Positions 1-8,746 of a stretch of 64,000 bases of DNA are shown here, piece after piece; within the stretch, counting starts at the first letter, position 1; each line of letters starts with the position of its first letter. A program made the translations under genes and the position numbers. Location: contig NZ_JACHIO010000004.1 in NCBI RefSeq assembly GCF_014203225.1, forward strand, positions 1 through 64,000, read 5' to 3'. This DNA is from Granulicella mallensis (GTDB taxonomy: Bacteria > Acidobacteriota > Terriglobia > Terriglobales > Acidobacteriaceae). The notes beneath the pieces were generated by a model. That model saw only the letters and a list, made by a program, of their open reading frames with translations. It had not been told where the DNA came from and did no database searches.

Positions 1-162
1 CCTGCGACTGCTTCAACCTCTTCCCTCTTGCATCTACTGCCGTCAAATAGCAAAATCGCTGATGTAGATCTACTCCTACGTGGGTCTGCATGGCGTATCT
101 TCCTCCGGATGGATTATCTGTGCCTCGAGCACGTACCAGGAAGGTACGCCGCTCTTCATACC

Positions 163-415
163 ATCTGAGCGAAGCAACTCGCGTAGTTTGCGAGTTGCGG
201 AGTCGAAGGACCCCGAAGGTCTTTTATCTCGCCCGGAGAGGTTAGGACCTTTCCAGCACGAAAGCTCAGGCTCGAACTCTCGGGGTAGAAAAGGTGCCAA
301 AGGTTTGGGCAAGATGGCAACCCTCGGGGTCCTTCGACTCCGCGTCCCAAAAGGCCGGGACGCTCCGCTCAGGATGACGTCTCTGTGGTGAGGGACATAA
401 ACAAAACGCAGAAGC
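163..415. repeat. Intergenic repeat, CGAAGGACCCC family, copy 1
   Basis: The stretch between the left edge and dcd has no credible gene. From about 163 it carries a long imperfect palindrome: CTGAGCGAAGC, then CGAAGGACCCC, a centre with CTTTTCCAGCACG-like sequence, then GGGGTCCTTCG and a distal arm GCTCAGGATGACG. A close relative with the same order of blocks lies at 48251-48500 beside mreD. Positions 1-162 show nothing recognisable. Confidence 0.75.
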
Positions 416-429
416 ACATCGATCTCAAC

Positions 430-984
430 CTAGAGCTTGGGCAGCACAATTCCCTGCTGGTGCTGGTACTTGCCTTTGCGGTCGCCATAGCTGACCTCGC
501 AGGCCTCATCGCTCTGGAAGAACAGGATCTGGCACAAGCCCTCATTGGCGTAGATCTTCGCCGGCAGAGGCGTCGTGTTCGAGATTTCGAGGGTCACAAA
601 ACCCTCCCACTCCGGCTCGAACGGCGTTACGTTCACGATGATGCCGCAGCGCGCATACGTGCTCTTGCCTACACAGATTGTCAGCACATCGCGCGGGATG
701 CGGAAGTACTCGATCGATTTCGCCAGCGCGAACGAGTTCGGCGGAACAATCACGCTCGGAGCCTGCACCGAGACAAAAGAACGCTCGTCGAAGTTCTTCG
801 GGTCGATGATCGCGCTGTTTACATTGGTAAAGATCTTGAATTCGTCCGAAACGCGCAGATCATAGCCGTACGAAGACAGTCCATAGGAGATCACACCGTC
901 GCGCACCTGTTTCTCGCTGAACGGTTCGATCATCTTGTTTTCGTTCGCCTGCCGGCGAATCCACTTATCGCTCTTGATTGCCAT
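430..984 (-). CDS. dcd: dCTP deaminase
   Basis: A 184-residue protein of the Dcd/trimeric dUTPase superfamily, expected to deaminate dCTP to dUTP in the cytosol, feeding dTMP synthesis. Visible family signatures are the N-terminal SSYGYDLRV block (about residues 37-45), [10 protein letters not shown] around 107-116, and [14 protein letters not shown] followed by [13 protein letters not shown]. These carry the Arg and Glu residues used by the family for substrate and catalysis. The length is normal for Dcd. The ATG is preceded by an AAGGAG sequence 5-6 nt upstream. The gene stands alone, divergent from hup. I cannot tell from sequence whether it is monofunctional or also a dUTPase. Confidence 0.95.
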   Translation of the reverse strand: MAIKSDKWIRRQANENKMIEPFSEKQVRDGVISYGLSSYGYDLRVSDEFKIFTNVNSAIIDPKNFDERSFVSVQAPSVIVPPNSFALAKSIEYFRIPRDVLTICVGKSTYARCGIIVNVTPFEPEWEGFVTLEISNTTPLPAKIYANEGLCQILFFQSDEACEVSYGDRKGKYQHQQGIVLPKL

Positions 985-1197
985 CGTGCTCCTTGATGCC
1001 GCCTGAAGTGCACAGACCCGCCACAGATGCTAGTCTGGCCTTTTCGATCCTGTTGCATTGAGCCTAGAGCATTTCGCCGCTGCATGTACTCCAGATAAAT
1101 CTTCCTGCGCCATCTTTCCTGAGGAAAAAAGGCATCCTATTCTCAGTCGGCCTCATCTCTGCAAGGAAACCGTGTCATAGCAAACTTCTATGCGGCG

Positions 1198-1226
1198 TTG
1201 ACAATCGAAATAGCCCTTTCTACCAT
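1198..1226 (+). promoter_or_regulatory. Candidate sigma-70 promoter of the HU gene
   Basis: A perfect TTGACA (1198-1203) is followed after 17 nt by TACCAT (1221-1226), a 4/6 match to the -10 box. It faces the HU gene and would give a leader of about 115 nt. The region 985-1197 between dcd and this site shows no gene. Confidence 0.5.
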
Positions 1227-1346
1227 CGGAGACGGGCGTACATCGGAACCGCGCACGGCGCCCTTGAGCGGTTCCACAGTCGATGTAACTGGTAACTGTG
1301 AAACCGTTTTCACTGCTGTGTTCGGGAAAAAGAAAGGCGACCCTGC

Positions 1347-1616
1347 TTGATCAAGCAAGACCTCATCCAGCGCGTAGTAGAACGCACAGGTCTTCCGCGT
1401 ACCAAGGCGGAAGCGGCTGTAGACGCAATCTTCGAGGCCATGAAGAATGCCCTTGGAAACAGCGATCGCATTGAATTGCGCGGTTTTGGCGTATTTACCG
1501 TAAAACCCCGCAAGACCGGGGTAGGCCGCAACCCGCGCACCGGCGCCGAAGTCACGATCACTCCCGGCAAAGCCGTCCGCTTCAAACCCGGAAAAGAGCT
1601 CCACCTGCTGGATTAG
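1347..1616 (+). CDS. HU-family nucleoid DNA-binding protein
   Basis: An 89-residue histone-like protein of the HU/IHF family that bends and compacts DNA as a dimer. It begins MIKQDLIQRV and has the helical dimerisation half, then the ELRGFGVFTVK beta strand. The arm motif GRNPRTGAEV contains the proline that intercalates between base pairs, and the C-terminus is the usual FKPGKEL. The length is exactly that of the family. The start is TTG at 1347. No ATG lies in a plausible place upstream, and the family N-terminus aligns at this codon. A weak purine-rich stretch (AAAGAAAGGCGA) precedes it. HU rather than IHF is likely but not certain. Confidence 0.93.
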   Translation: MIKQDLIQRVVERTGLPRTKAEAAVDAIFEAMKNALGNSDRIELRGFGVFTVKPRKTGVGRNPRTGAEVTITPGKAVRFKPGKELHLLD

Positions 1617-1645
1617 AACGTCCATGTTTTGCGGGGAACAAACCG

Positions 1646-1782
1646 GAAGGGCATGGCTTCAGCCATGCCGCAAAACAGCTGGTTTTATCTCTCTTTTGCT
1701 GTTGCGGCGCTACGCGCCGCAACAGCAAAAGAGGGTTGTGAGAGATCTCATTCGGCACGGTTGAAACCGTGCCCTTCCGGTT
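1646..1782. repeat. Palindromic repeat / strong bidirectional terminator between hup and priA
   Basis: Between the convergent ends of hup and priA lies a nested palindrome. Its outer arms are GGAAGGGCATGGCTTCAGCC-like at the left and GAAACCGTGCCCTTCC at the right. The core is a perfect 20-bp stem (1691-1710 with 1714-1733) closed by a 3-nt loop. Such a core can terminate transcription from both sides. The outer arms belong to the family seen at 12475-12865 and 63165-63305. Confidence 0.8.
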
Positions 1783-1799
1783 CGACTGTACGGCACTCC

Positions 1800-4343
1800 C
1801 TACATCAGGTGCATCGCATCCACGTCCACCACTACGGATCGCCGTGGAATCTCCTCGCGATCCATCACCGCCAGCATCTCCCGCAGCGCAGGCCCCAACA
1901 CATCCCGGCGGTCGGCCTTGAGGATGAAGTGATAGCGATAGATCCTCTTCAGCCGCGATAACGGCGCCGCCGCCGGCCCCAGCACACGAACGCCAGCCAG
2001 CTTTCGCTGCTCAAACCACCGCCCCAGTCGCGACGACCAGTCCAGCACCTCCTCCAGGTGCTCGCTCTGCACGATCACGTTTGCCAGCACGCTGAATGGC
2101 GGATAGCGCATTCCTCGGCGGAAGTACATCTCCCGCGCTGCGAAGCCGGTATAGTCATGCTCGCGCGCGAACTTGTTCACATAGTGGTCGGGCTGGTAGG
2201 TCTGCACCAGCACCTTGCCCGGCAGGTCGCCGCGTCCCGCACGCCCGCTCACCTGCGTAATGAGCTGGAAGACGCGCTCGGCGGCGCGAAAGTCCGGCAG
2301 CCCCAGCGCAAAGTCCGCGCCGACGACGCCCACCAGCGTCACGCCGTGAATGTCATGCCCCTTCGCAATCATCTGCGTGCCCACCAGCAGGTTGATCTCA
2401 CCCGAGTGCAGGCGCGACAGCAGCCGTTCCATATCGCCGCGCGTACGCACCGTGTCGCGGTCCATCCGGCCGATACGTGCCCCCGGAAACAGCTCCTGCA
2501 GCCGCTCCTCACCCTGCTGCGACCCCGCGCCGAGGTAGTACAGATGCTCGCTCGCGCACTTCGGGCAAGCCTTCGGGACACCGCGTTTGTAGCCGCAGTA
2601 GTGGCATTCCAGCCGCTGCCCCACGCGAGCCTCCCCGTTGAGATCCTGCTCGTTGCCGGGCTTGTGGTACGTCAGCGAGATCGCGCAGTTCTCGCACTCG
2701 ATCTTCTCGCCGCAGCTTCGGCACATCACAACGAAGCTGTACCCGCGCCGGTTGAGAAGAATAATCGCCTGCTCCCCGCGATCGAGCGTAGCCTGTGTCT
2801 CGACGAGAAGCCTGCGCGAGAACATCTGTTCCTGCCCGGTCTCGCGAAACTCCTCGCGCATGTCGATCATCTCGACTGCGGGCAGAGGCCGCGACTGCAC
2901 CCGCTCGCGCATCTCGACCCTGGCGTAGCGTCCCCGCTCGGCGTTGTTCCAGCTCTCCAGCGAAGGCGTCGCCGAGCCCAGCACCACCGTGCAGCCCAGC
3001 AGCTTCGCCCGCATCACCGCCACGTCGCGGCCATGATAGCGAGGAGTCTCCTCCTGCTTGTAGCTGCCGTCATGCTCTTCATCGACGAGGATCAGCCCCA
3101 GGTCCGGCATCGGCGCAAACACCGCCGAACGCGTGCCGACAACCACCCGAGCCTCTCCACGACGTATGCGATGCCACTGCTCCGCGCGCTCATCTGGCGT
3201 AAGCTGCGAGTGCAGCAGCGCCACCTCACCCGCGAAAGCAGCAACCATCTGAGCCGCAATGCCCGGCGTAAGCCCAATCTCCGGCACCAGCAGCAGCGCG
3301 CTCTTCCCCGCAGCCAGTGCCCGCTGCATCGCGGCAACATACACCGCCGTCTTGCCCGAGCCGGTAATCCCATACAGCAGATGCGGGCGAAATCCACCTT
3401 TTTCCATCGCCGCCACCAGCGTACCCAGCGCCTCGGTCTGCGCCTCATTCAGCGCGTGCTCATGCGCAAACTTCTTGCCGCCATTTCCCAGCCCGCTCAC
3501 ATGAAACGCCTGGGCAGTCTCTTCCAGCCGCACCAGCCCACGCTTCACCAGAGTAGCCAGCGTCGAATCAGGCACCCCTCGCGCCCCAAGCCGCGCACGC
3601 AACTCGCGCACCAGCTCACGCCCTCCGCAACCCGCCAGCTCCGCCATCACCGCAAGCTGATTCTCATTCAGCTTCGGCAACCGCTTCCCCGCCGCCTCGT
3701 CTTCTGAACCCTGAGCCCTGGGCCCTGCGCCCTGCTCCTCCAGCACCGCAACCGATTCAACCCGCCGCGCATCGCGCACCTCCGCAAGCGGCTCGCGCAC
3801 CAGCCAGCGCTTCTTCGCCATCGCATCCAGCAGGGCTTTGTTCGCTCCGGTCGCACTGCGAATCGCCGAGATCTTGGACGTCTCGCCCGATTCCAGGTAG
3901 TTGAGCACCGCATACTCGCGATTCTGGTCCTCGACGCTCAGCTTCGACCGCCGCGACGACCCCTTCGCCGCGCCCTCATACAGTACGCGCCTGCCCTGCT
4001 CACCGATGCGATAGACCCACTGCCGCCGCACCTCCGCCGTCAGCGGCAGCATGCCGCGCAGCACATCGCCCAGCGGCGCGCAGTAGTACTGCGCGATCCA
4101 CTTGCCAAGCTGCATCAGTTCATCGGAGAGCAGCGCCGCCTCATCCAGCACCCGCGCAACAGCCTTGACCTCGACCTCCGGGTCAGGGCGCACATCATGC
4201 AATCCCACCACGACACCGATCAGTTGCTGCCCACCAAACGGCACCAGTACACGAGCGCCAACTTCTGCCTCAAGCTCTCTCAGCTCATAGGTAAAGGCCC
4301 GGTCCAGGGGCACCGGCAACGCGACATCGCAAAACAGGCTCAC
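1800..4343 (-). CDS. priA: Primosomal replication-restart helicase PriA
   Basis: An 847-residue PriA. It restarts collapsed replication forks by unwinding DNA 3' to 5' and recruiting the replicative helicase. The N-terminal 3'BD domain is followed by the helicase core: Walker A GITGSGKT at about 325-332, DEEH box at 421-424, GSATPSLES, and motif VSGRAGR near 680. Between the lobes lie eight cysteines in CxxC pairs (CRSCGEKIECENC, then CHYCGY, CPKC) that bind two zinc ions. The start is GTG. The protein is longer than usual partly because of a linker at about 195-225. This contains residues QGAGPRAQG encoded by a degenerate heptamer repeat (3705-3734). It ends convergently to hup. Confidence 0.95.
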   Translation of the reverse strand: MSLFCDVALPVPLDRAFTYELRELEAEVGARVLVPFGGQQLIGVVVGLHDVRPDPEVEVKAVARVLDEAALLSDELMQLGKWIAQYYCAPLGDVLRGMLPLTAEVRRQWVYRIGEQGRRVLYEGAAKGSSRRSKLSVEDQNREYAVLNYLESGETSKISAIRSATGANKALLDAMAKKRWLVREPLAEVRDARRVESVAVLEEQGAGPRAQGSEDEAAGKRLPKLNENQLAVMAELAGCGGRELVRELRARLGARGVPDSTLATLVKRGLVRLEETAQAFHVSGLGNGGKKFAHEHALNEAQTEALGTLVAAMEKGGFRPHLLYGITGSGKTAVYVAAMQRALAAGKSALLLVPEIGLTPGIAAQMVAAFAGEVALLHSQLTPDERAEQWHRIRRGEARVVVGTRSAVFAPMPDLGLILVDEEHDGSYKQEETPRYHGRDVAVMRAKLLGCTVVLGSATPSLESWNNAERGRYARVEMRERVQSRPLPAVEMIDMREEFRETGQEQMFSRRLLVETQATLDRGEQAIILLNRRGYSFVVMCRSCGEKIECENCAISLTYHKPGNEQDLNGEARVGQRLECHYCGYKRGVPKACPKCASEHLYYLGAGSQQGEERLQELFPGARIGRMDRDTVRTRGDMERLLSRLHSGEINLLVGTQMIAKGHDIHGVTLVGVVGADFALGLPDFRAAERVFQLITQVSGRAGRGDLPGKVLVQTYQPDHYVNKFAREHDYTGFAAREMYFRRGMRYPPFSVLANVIVQSEHLEEVLDWSSRLGRWFEQRKLAGVRVLGPAAAPLSRLKRIYRYHFILKADRRDVLGPALREMLAVMDREEIPRRSVVVDVDAMHLM
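3705..3734. repeat. CCCTRRR heptamer repeat inside priA
   Basis: About four units of a degenerate heptanucleotide (CCCTGAG, CCCTGGG, CCCTGCG) lie within the priA coding sequence and encode QGAGPRAQG on the minus strand. The same unit occurs in tilS (20668-20699) and at the start of the DsbD-alpha-like gene (27890-27923). Confidence 0.75.
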
Positions 4344-4476
4344 CCTTCCAGCCTAAACGTCTCCCGGCCCCAGCAATGCACAGCCAGCTAACCTCGCCGC
4401 CCCAGCAACCCATCACCGGCTCATAGCTCGAAGCTCAAACCCCTCGTAGCTCTTAAATAAATCTCCTGCCCCCAAT

Positions 4477-5748
4477 TCACCCCGCGACCGCCTCGACCAA
4501 CTGCCCCAGCAAAGCCTCCACCTGCTCCGCACGGCATACTCCTTGCGCACGGTCCGCCGAGCCCCCACCGCGAGCCCCTGCAGCACTCAGAACCTCGCGA
4601 AGCACCTTGCCATAATCGGCCAGCAACCCCACAGGCCGCGCCATCGCAAGCGATCCCTCCGCTCCATTCGTCGCGCCCACAACCGCCATGCGGCCGAAAC
4701 CAGCCACCTTGGCAGCAACCTGCTTCGCGAACTCCATCTCCTTACCTACGAACACCGCACGCACCGCCGAGCCCTCAACAGCCTCCGCCACCAGCGCCAC
4801 AGCCTCGGCCCGGGCAAGCTCTTCAATGAGCCCGCGCCGCTCCTTCGCCGCAGCCTTCGCATCTTCCAGCAGCGAGGCCACACGCCCCGGCACATCTCCC
4901 GCGCCAACGCTCAACGAACCCGCTACCTCGGCCAACAGACTGAAATCCTTACGCCCCGCCTGGATCGCACGCCGCCCACAGACAAACTCCACCCGCCAGC
5001 CCTGACGAACCTTCTCAATACGCCGCAGCATCAACCCACCAATCGCTCCAGTCGACGCCACATGCGTTCCGCCGCAGGCGTTGAACTCCACGCCCTGCAT
5101 CTCGACGATCCGCATCGGCCCTTCGCGCTCGGGCAGCTTGCGCAGGTCGCCGCGCTCATACATCTCCTCTGCCTCACCCCGCGAAACCCAGCGAGGCGTC
5201 AGCACACGATCCTCGAAGATCAACCGATTCGCCGCAGCCTCTACCCGCTGCAACTCGTCCTCGTACAGCCGCTCCGAGCCTTCACGCAGCACAAGGTCGA
5301 TGCTCGAAGTCTCCGCGCCCAAATGGAACGAAACCGTCTTCGCCTCAAGCTCGCTCAGGAAGACCGCCGACAGCAGATGCTGCCCCGAGTGCTGCTGTAC
5401 ATGGTCCATGCGCCTCGCGGCATCGACGCGGCCTGTAATCTCCGTGCCTTCGACCAGCGGCTTGCGGACGTAATGCCACACCTCACCCGCCTCATCCTCT
5501 TCAACACGTTCGACCGCAACCTCCAGCGTCGCCCCGCTACGCGAGACCGCGATCAGCACACCGGTATCCCACGGCTGGCCGCCGCCTTCGGGATAGAACG
5601 CCGTACGATCGAGCGCTACCTGCCAGAGCTGCTGCTTCTCGCCCGCCTCGTTCTTCTCATGCGAGTCCAGACGGATGTCCGCCACCGTCGCCGTAAACTC
5701 CTGCGCCGGCGAGTCGTAATAAAGCCTCTCCCCTACAGAACCAGCCAC
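4477..5748 (-). CDS. alaX: Alanyl-tRNA editing protein, AlaX-L type with DHHA1 domain
   Basis: A 423-residue stand-alone relative of the editing half of alanyl-tRNA synthetase. It should hydrolyse Ser- or Gly-tRNA(Ala) in the cytosol. The zinc site is complete: H120xxxH124 in HVQQHSGQHLL, and C225xxxH229 in ACGGTHV. TAFYPEGGGQPWDTG (about 49-63) is the conserved N-terminal block. The C-terminal third, with a long helix and a GARGGGSADRAQG glycine motif near the end, matches the DHHA1 domain, so this is the long AlaX form. There is no aminoacylation domain. The GTG start shares one base with the fbp stop (TAGTG), which implies co-translation with fbp. Region 4344-4476 holds nothing visible. 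Confidence 0.88.
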   Translation of the reverse strand: MAGSVGERLYYDSPAQEFTATVADIRLDSHEKNEAGEKQQLWQVALDRTAFYPEGGGQPWDTGVLIAVSRSGATLEVAVERVEEDEAGEVWHYVRKPLVEGTEITGRVDAARRMDHVQQHSGQHLLSAVFLSELEAKTVSFHLGAETSSIDLVLREGSERLYEDELQRVEAAANRLIFEDRVLTPRWVSRGEAEEMYERGDLRKLPEREGPMRIVEMQGVEFNACGGTHVASTGAIGGLMLRRIEKVRQGWRVEFVCGRRAIQAGRKDFSLLAEVAGSLSVGAGDVPGRVASLLEDAKAAAKERRGLIEELARAEAVALVAEAVEGSAVRAVFVGKEMEFAKQVAAKVAGFGRMAVVGATNGAEGSLAMARPVGLLADYGKVLREVLSAAGARGGGSADRAQGVCRAEQVEALLGQLVEAVAG

Positions 5749-6707
5749 TAACGAGCCTCCAGCACGGCCTTCTGTAAGGCCTCGACCTCGCGCTTGCTGC
5801 CGACGATCAGTGCAGTGCGCTGATGGATCTGCTCCGGCTGCAGCTCCAAAATCCTCTCCGGCCCATTCACCGCCGCGCCGTTTGCCTGCTCGGCGAGCAT
5901 CGCCAATGGGTTCGCCTCATACAGCAGCCGCAGCTTGCCCTTCGGGGCCTTATCGGTCGGCGGATACAGGAACACTCCTCCCTTGAGCAGGGTGCGATGA
6001 AAGTCCGCTACCAGGCTGCCGATATAGCGCGAGCTATAGGTCTTGCCGTTCAGATCGCCGCGCAACAACATCGCCAGGTATTCGCGATACGCTGCAGGCC
6101 ACGAGGCGGCATTGGCTTCATTCGTCGAATAGTACGGCCCCTGCTCCGGCATCTGCATCGCATCGTTGCTACGAATAAACTCGCCGCTATCGTCCAGAGT
6201 GAACGCAGCCACACCCGTCCCTGTAGTCATCACCATCACCGTCGAAGGGCCATAGACGACATAGCCTGCCGCCGCCTGCTTGGTCCCCTGCTGCAGAATA
6301 GACGCATTCAGATCGCCCCCCTGCAACTCCTGCACGCTGAAGATTGTGCCGACGTTCACATTCACGTCGATATTCGACGATCCATCCAGCGGATCGAAGA
6401 TCACGATGTACTTCGCCCCGGCGTTCGCAAAGACCACGGGCGCTTCGTCCTCTTCACTCACGCAGGCTGCGACACTCGCCACCTGACCAAGCCACTTGAT
6501 CATGACGTCGTTCGCGAAGACATCCAGCTTCTGCTGCTGTTCCCCTTGCACATTCACCGCGCCATACGCTCCTAGAGCGTCGCTCAGGCCCGCCAGCCGA
6601 ATCTGCTTCGCAATCTCGCGCGCAGCCGCCGCAACACCACCGAACACCTCTCGCAACTCCGGGCTTCCGGCCGCCACATGCTGCTCTAACGCTACCTTCG
6701 TCGTCAT
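5748..6707 (-). CDS. fbp: Fructose-1,6-bisphosphatase, class I
   Basis: A class I FBPase that removes the 1-phosphate of fructose-1,6-bisphosphate, the committed step of gluconeogenesis. Diagnostic motifs are VQGEQQQKLDVFAND, the metal-binding EEDE followed by DPLDGSSNIDVNV, and the C-terminal substrate region GKLRLLYEANPLAMLAEQ. I chose the ATG at 6707 (319 residues) because GGAG lies 5 nt upstream and the family alignment starts there. An in-frame ATG at 6752 would add 15 residues without a clear ribosome site. It is the first gene of a two-gene unit with alaX. The pairing has no obvious metabolic logic. Confidence 0.94.
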   Translation of the reverse strand: MTTKVALEQHVAAGSPELREVFGGVAAAAREIAKQIRLAGLSDALGAYGAVNVQGEQQQKLDVFANDVMIKWLGQVASVAACVSEEDEAPVVFANAGAKYIVIFDPLDGSSNIDVNVNVGTIFSVQELQGGDLNASILQQGTKQAAAGYVVYGPSTVMVMTTGTGVAAFTLDDSGEFIRSNDAMQMPEQGPYYSTNEANAASWPAAYREYLAMLLRGDLNGKTYSSRYIGSLVADFHRTLLKGGVFLYPPTDKAPKGKLRLLYEANPLAMLAEQANGAAVNGPERILELQPEQIHQRTALIVGSKREVEALQKAVLEAR

Positions 6708-6852
6708 CTCGTCTCCGCCACCTTCTCGAATCAAGCCAAACCTAACATCCATCTTAGAGCTTGCCCGAACCTGCGAGCATCCCTGCGGCTACTTTGCCGC
6801 CGCCCTCACTTTTGAGAACGCCTTTGCTCTCGCCGTTGCCTAACCTTCTGCC

Positions 6853-7138
6853 TCCGCTTTTGCCTTTGCCTTTCTGGTTGTCATTCCCGCAGGGAATCTG
6901 CTTTTGCATTTGCTGTTGCACTTGCCTTTCTGGTTGTCATTCCGACCCTGAGCGAAGTCGAAGGGGAGCGAACCCGCTTCCTCCCGTTTTTCGCTTGTGG
7001 TGCCAAAATGCTAAGAGCCAGCCCATGCGTTTAATTTCTGCCCTACGCGTTCCGGGTAGTAGGACAAAGAACGGGAGAAAGCAGGTTCGCTCGCTCCGCT
7101 CGGAATGACAACCAGAAAGGCAAAAGCAAAGACAACAG
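6853..7138. repeat. Intergenic repeat, TCATTCCGAGC family, copy 1
   Basis: The gap between the divergent fbp and M24-peptidase genes holds a long imperfect inverted repeat. Its arms contain CTGGTTGTCATTCC at the left and GGAATGACAACCAG at the right, with internal GAACCCGCTTCC and AGCAGGTTCGCTCG arms. Related copies sit at 24185-24290, 29857-30105 and 34838-35125. Any fbp or peptidase promoter must lie in or beside it. Confidence 0.75.
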
Positions 7139-7182
7139 CAGCGATATAGCCCCGCCCCACAAATTCAACCTACAATCCCACC

Positions 7183-8487
7183 ATGCTCTCTCGCCGCCGC
7201 TTTCTCCTCACCGCCGCAGCCACGGCCCCCACGCTCGCCCTCCACGCCGAGCAGAAACCCGCCCCGCAACCCTCCGAACCTGCCCTCCCCGCGCCCATCC
7301 TCGCGCTCACCGACCGCCGCAAGGACATCTCCCCCGTCAGCGTCAACGAGCGCAACGCACGGCTGGACCGCGCCCGCGAACTGATGAAGCAGAACGGTCT
7401 GGACGCCATCCTGATCACCACCGGGGCCTCCATGCAGTACTTCACCGGAATCCGCTGGGGGCAGTCGGAACGTCTCTTCGCCTACATCATTCCCCAGGCC
7501 GCCGCGCCCTTCGTCATCTGCCCGCACCTGGAGCGCGACCGCCTCAATGAGGCGCAGAAGCACTTCCCCGAGCACGACACGACGCTCAGCTACCTCTGGC
7601 AGGAAAATCAGGACCCCTACGCCACCCTGCAGCACGCCCTGGCGGAGAGCTCCATCACCACAGGAACCCTTGGTCTGGAAGAGCACACGCAGTTCGCCTT
7701 CTCGAACGCCATCGCCCACGCCTGTCCCGCGCTGAAGATCGTCTCCGCCACGCCGGTCACGGCAGGCTGCCGCTCGCTCAAATCACAGGTCGAGCTCTCC
7801 CTGCTCCGCCTCGCGAACCAGATCACCTTCGACGTCTACAAGGCCGTCTACCTCTCGTGCGGCCCCGGCGACACCAACGACCACTTCTCCGCCCTCATCG
7901 CCAAGGCCTACGAACGCTGCGGCGTACAGGGCGACGCCTCCTGCCAGACCGGCCCCAACTCCGCCGTGCCCCACGGCACCGGAACGCCGCAGATCATCCG
8001 CGAGCACGAGATCGTACTCATCGATGACGGCTGCACGGTCGACGGCTATACCTCGGACATCTCACGCAGCTTCGTCTACGGCACGCCGACCGACCTGCAG
8101 CGCACCGTCTTCGACATCGTCCACCGCGCCCAGTCCGCGGCACTGTCCGCAGCCCGGCCCGGCGTCGAAGCCCAGTCCGTCGACGCCGCCGCTCGCAAGA
8201 TCATCACCGACGCCAATTACGGCCCCGGCTACGACTTCTTCACGCACCGGGTCGGCCACGGCATCGGGCTCGACATGCACGAGTGGCCCTACCTCGTCGG
8301 CGGCAACCCCCAGAAGCTCGCCGCCAACATGGTCTTCTCCGACGAGCCGGGCATCTATCTCCCCGGCAAGTTCGGCGTTCGCCTCGAAGACGACATGTTC
8401 ATCACCGAGAACGGAGCGCAGTTATTCACGCCCCAAAGCCCCAGCCTGGAGCATCCGTTCGACGTCGCCAATATGCCAAAAAGCTAA
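7183..8487 (+). CDS. Exported M24-family metallopeptidase (Xaa-Pro peptidase type)
   Basis: A 434-residue creatinase/aminopeptidase-P-fold enzyme. The N-terminus MLSRRRFLLTAAATAPTLAL is a Tat-like signal with a twin-arginine stretch, so the enzyme should act outside the cytoplasm already folded. After a creatinase-type N-domain come the dinuclear metal ligands. They are two Asp in DDGCTVDGYTSDISRSF, His in HRVGHGIGLDMHEW, Glu in SDEPGIYLPGKFG and Glu in RLEDDMF. Substrate is likely peptides with proline at position 2, by family only. It is a monocistronic gene followed by the antitoxin-Fic pair. Confidence 0.88.
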   Translation: MLSRRRFLLTAAATAPTLALHAEQKPAPQPSEPALPAPILALTDRRKDISPVSVNERNARLDRARELMKQNGLDAILITTGASMQYFTGIRWGQSERLFAYIIPQAAAPFVICPHLERDRLNEAQKHFPEHDTTLSYLWQENQDPYATLQHALAESSITTGTLGLEEHTQFAFSNAIAHACPALKIVSATPVTAGCRSLKSQVELSLLRLANQITFDVYKAVYLSCGPGDTNDHFSALIAKAYERCGVQGDASCQTGPNSAVPHGTGTPQIIREHEIVLIDDGCTVDGYTSDISRSFVYGTPTDLQRTVFDIVHRAQSAALSAARPGVEAQSVDAAARKIITDANYGPGYDFFTHRVGHGIGLDMHEWPYLVGGNPQKLAANMVFSDEPGIYLPGKFGVRLEDDMFITENGAQLFTPQSPSLEHPFDVANMPKS

Positions 8488-8531
8488 CAAACGCCGGTCA
8501 AACGCTAGTAAAATAGACAGAGGAGATCACC

Positions 8532-8744
8532 ATGGCTGCCACGCATTTGGTATCTGTCCCCAAAGCCGCCCCCATCGCACAGATGGAAGAGCGCCGCAGA
8601 ATTGCTGATTCTGCTCTAGGAACCACACTGGCAGAAGGCGTTTCTCCCAGTCCCGAGGTTCTCGCTCTCTCTGAGCGCTACGTAGCCGGTGAGATCACGC
8701 TCCAGGAACTTGGTTCGTCTGTACGAGCCATGTACGGCCTTTAG
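8532..8744 (+). CDS. Antitoxin of the VbhA type, partner of Fic
   Basis: A 70-residue acidic helical protein directly upstream of fic. It contains TTLAEG near residues 30-35, matching the [S/T]xxxE[G/N] inhibition motif. In class I Fic modules this motif places a Glu in the ATP site of the toxin. The C-terminal half (RYVAGEITLQELGSSVRAMYGL) resembles the antitoxin VbhA domain. A GAGGAG ribosome site lies about 6 nt before the ATG. The stop is 2 nt before the fic start, so the two are surely co-translated, antitoxin first. Confidence 0.82.
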   Translation: MAATHLVSVPKAAPIAQMEERRRIADSALGTTLAEGVSPSPEVLALSERYVAGEITLQELGSSVRAMYGL

Positions 8745-8746
8745 CC

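Noticed and set aside
76..417. Small frames on both strands at the left end
   Set aside because: They translate the CGAAGGACCCC palindrome; the same happens at 48244-48513.
2058..3707. Open frame of 549 codons on the + strand
   Set aside because: It is wholly antisense to priA, rich in His/Arg/Pro/Gln as expected from a GC-rich complementary frame, and has no family likeness.
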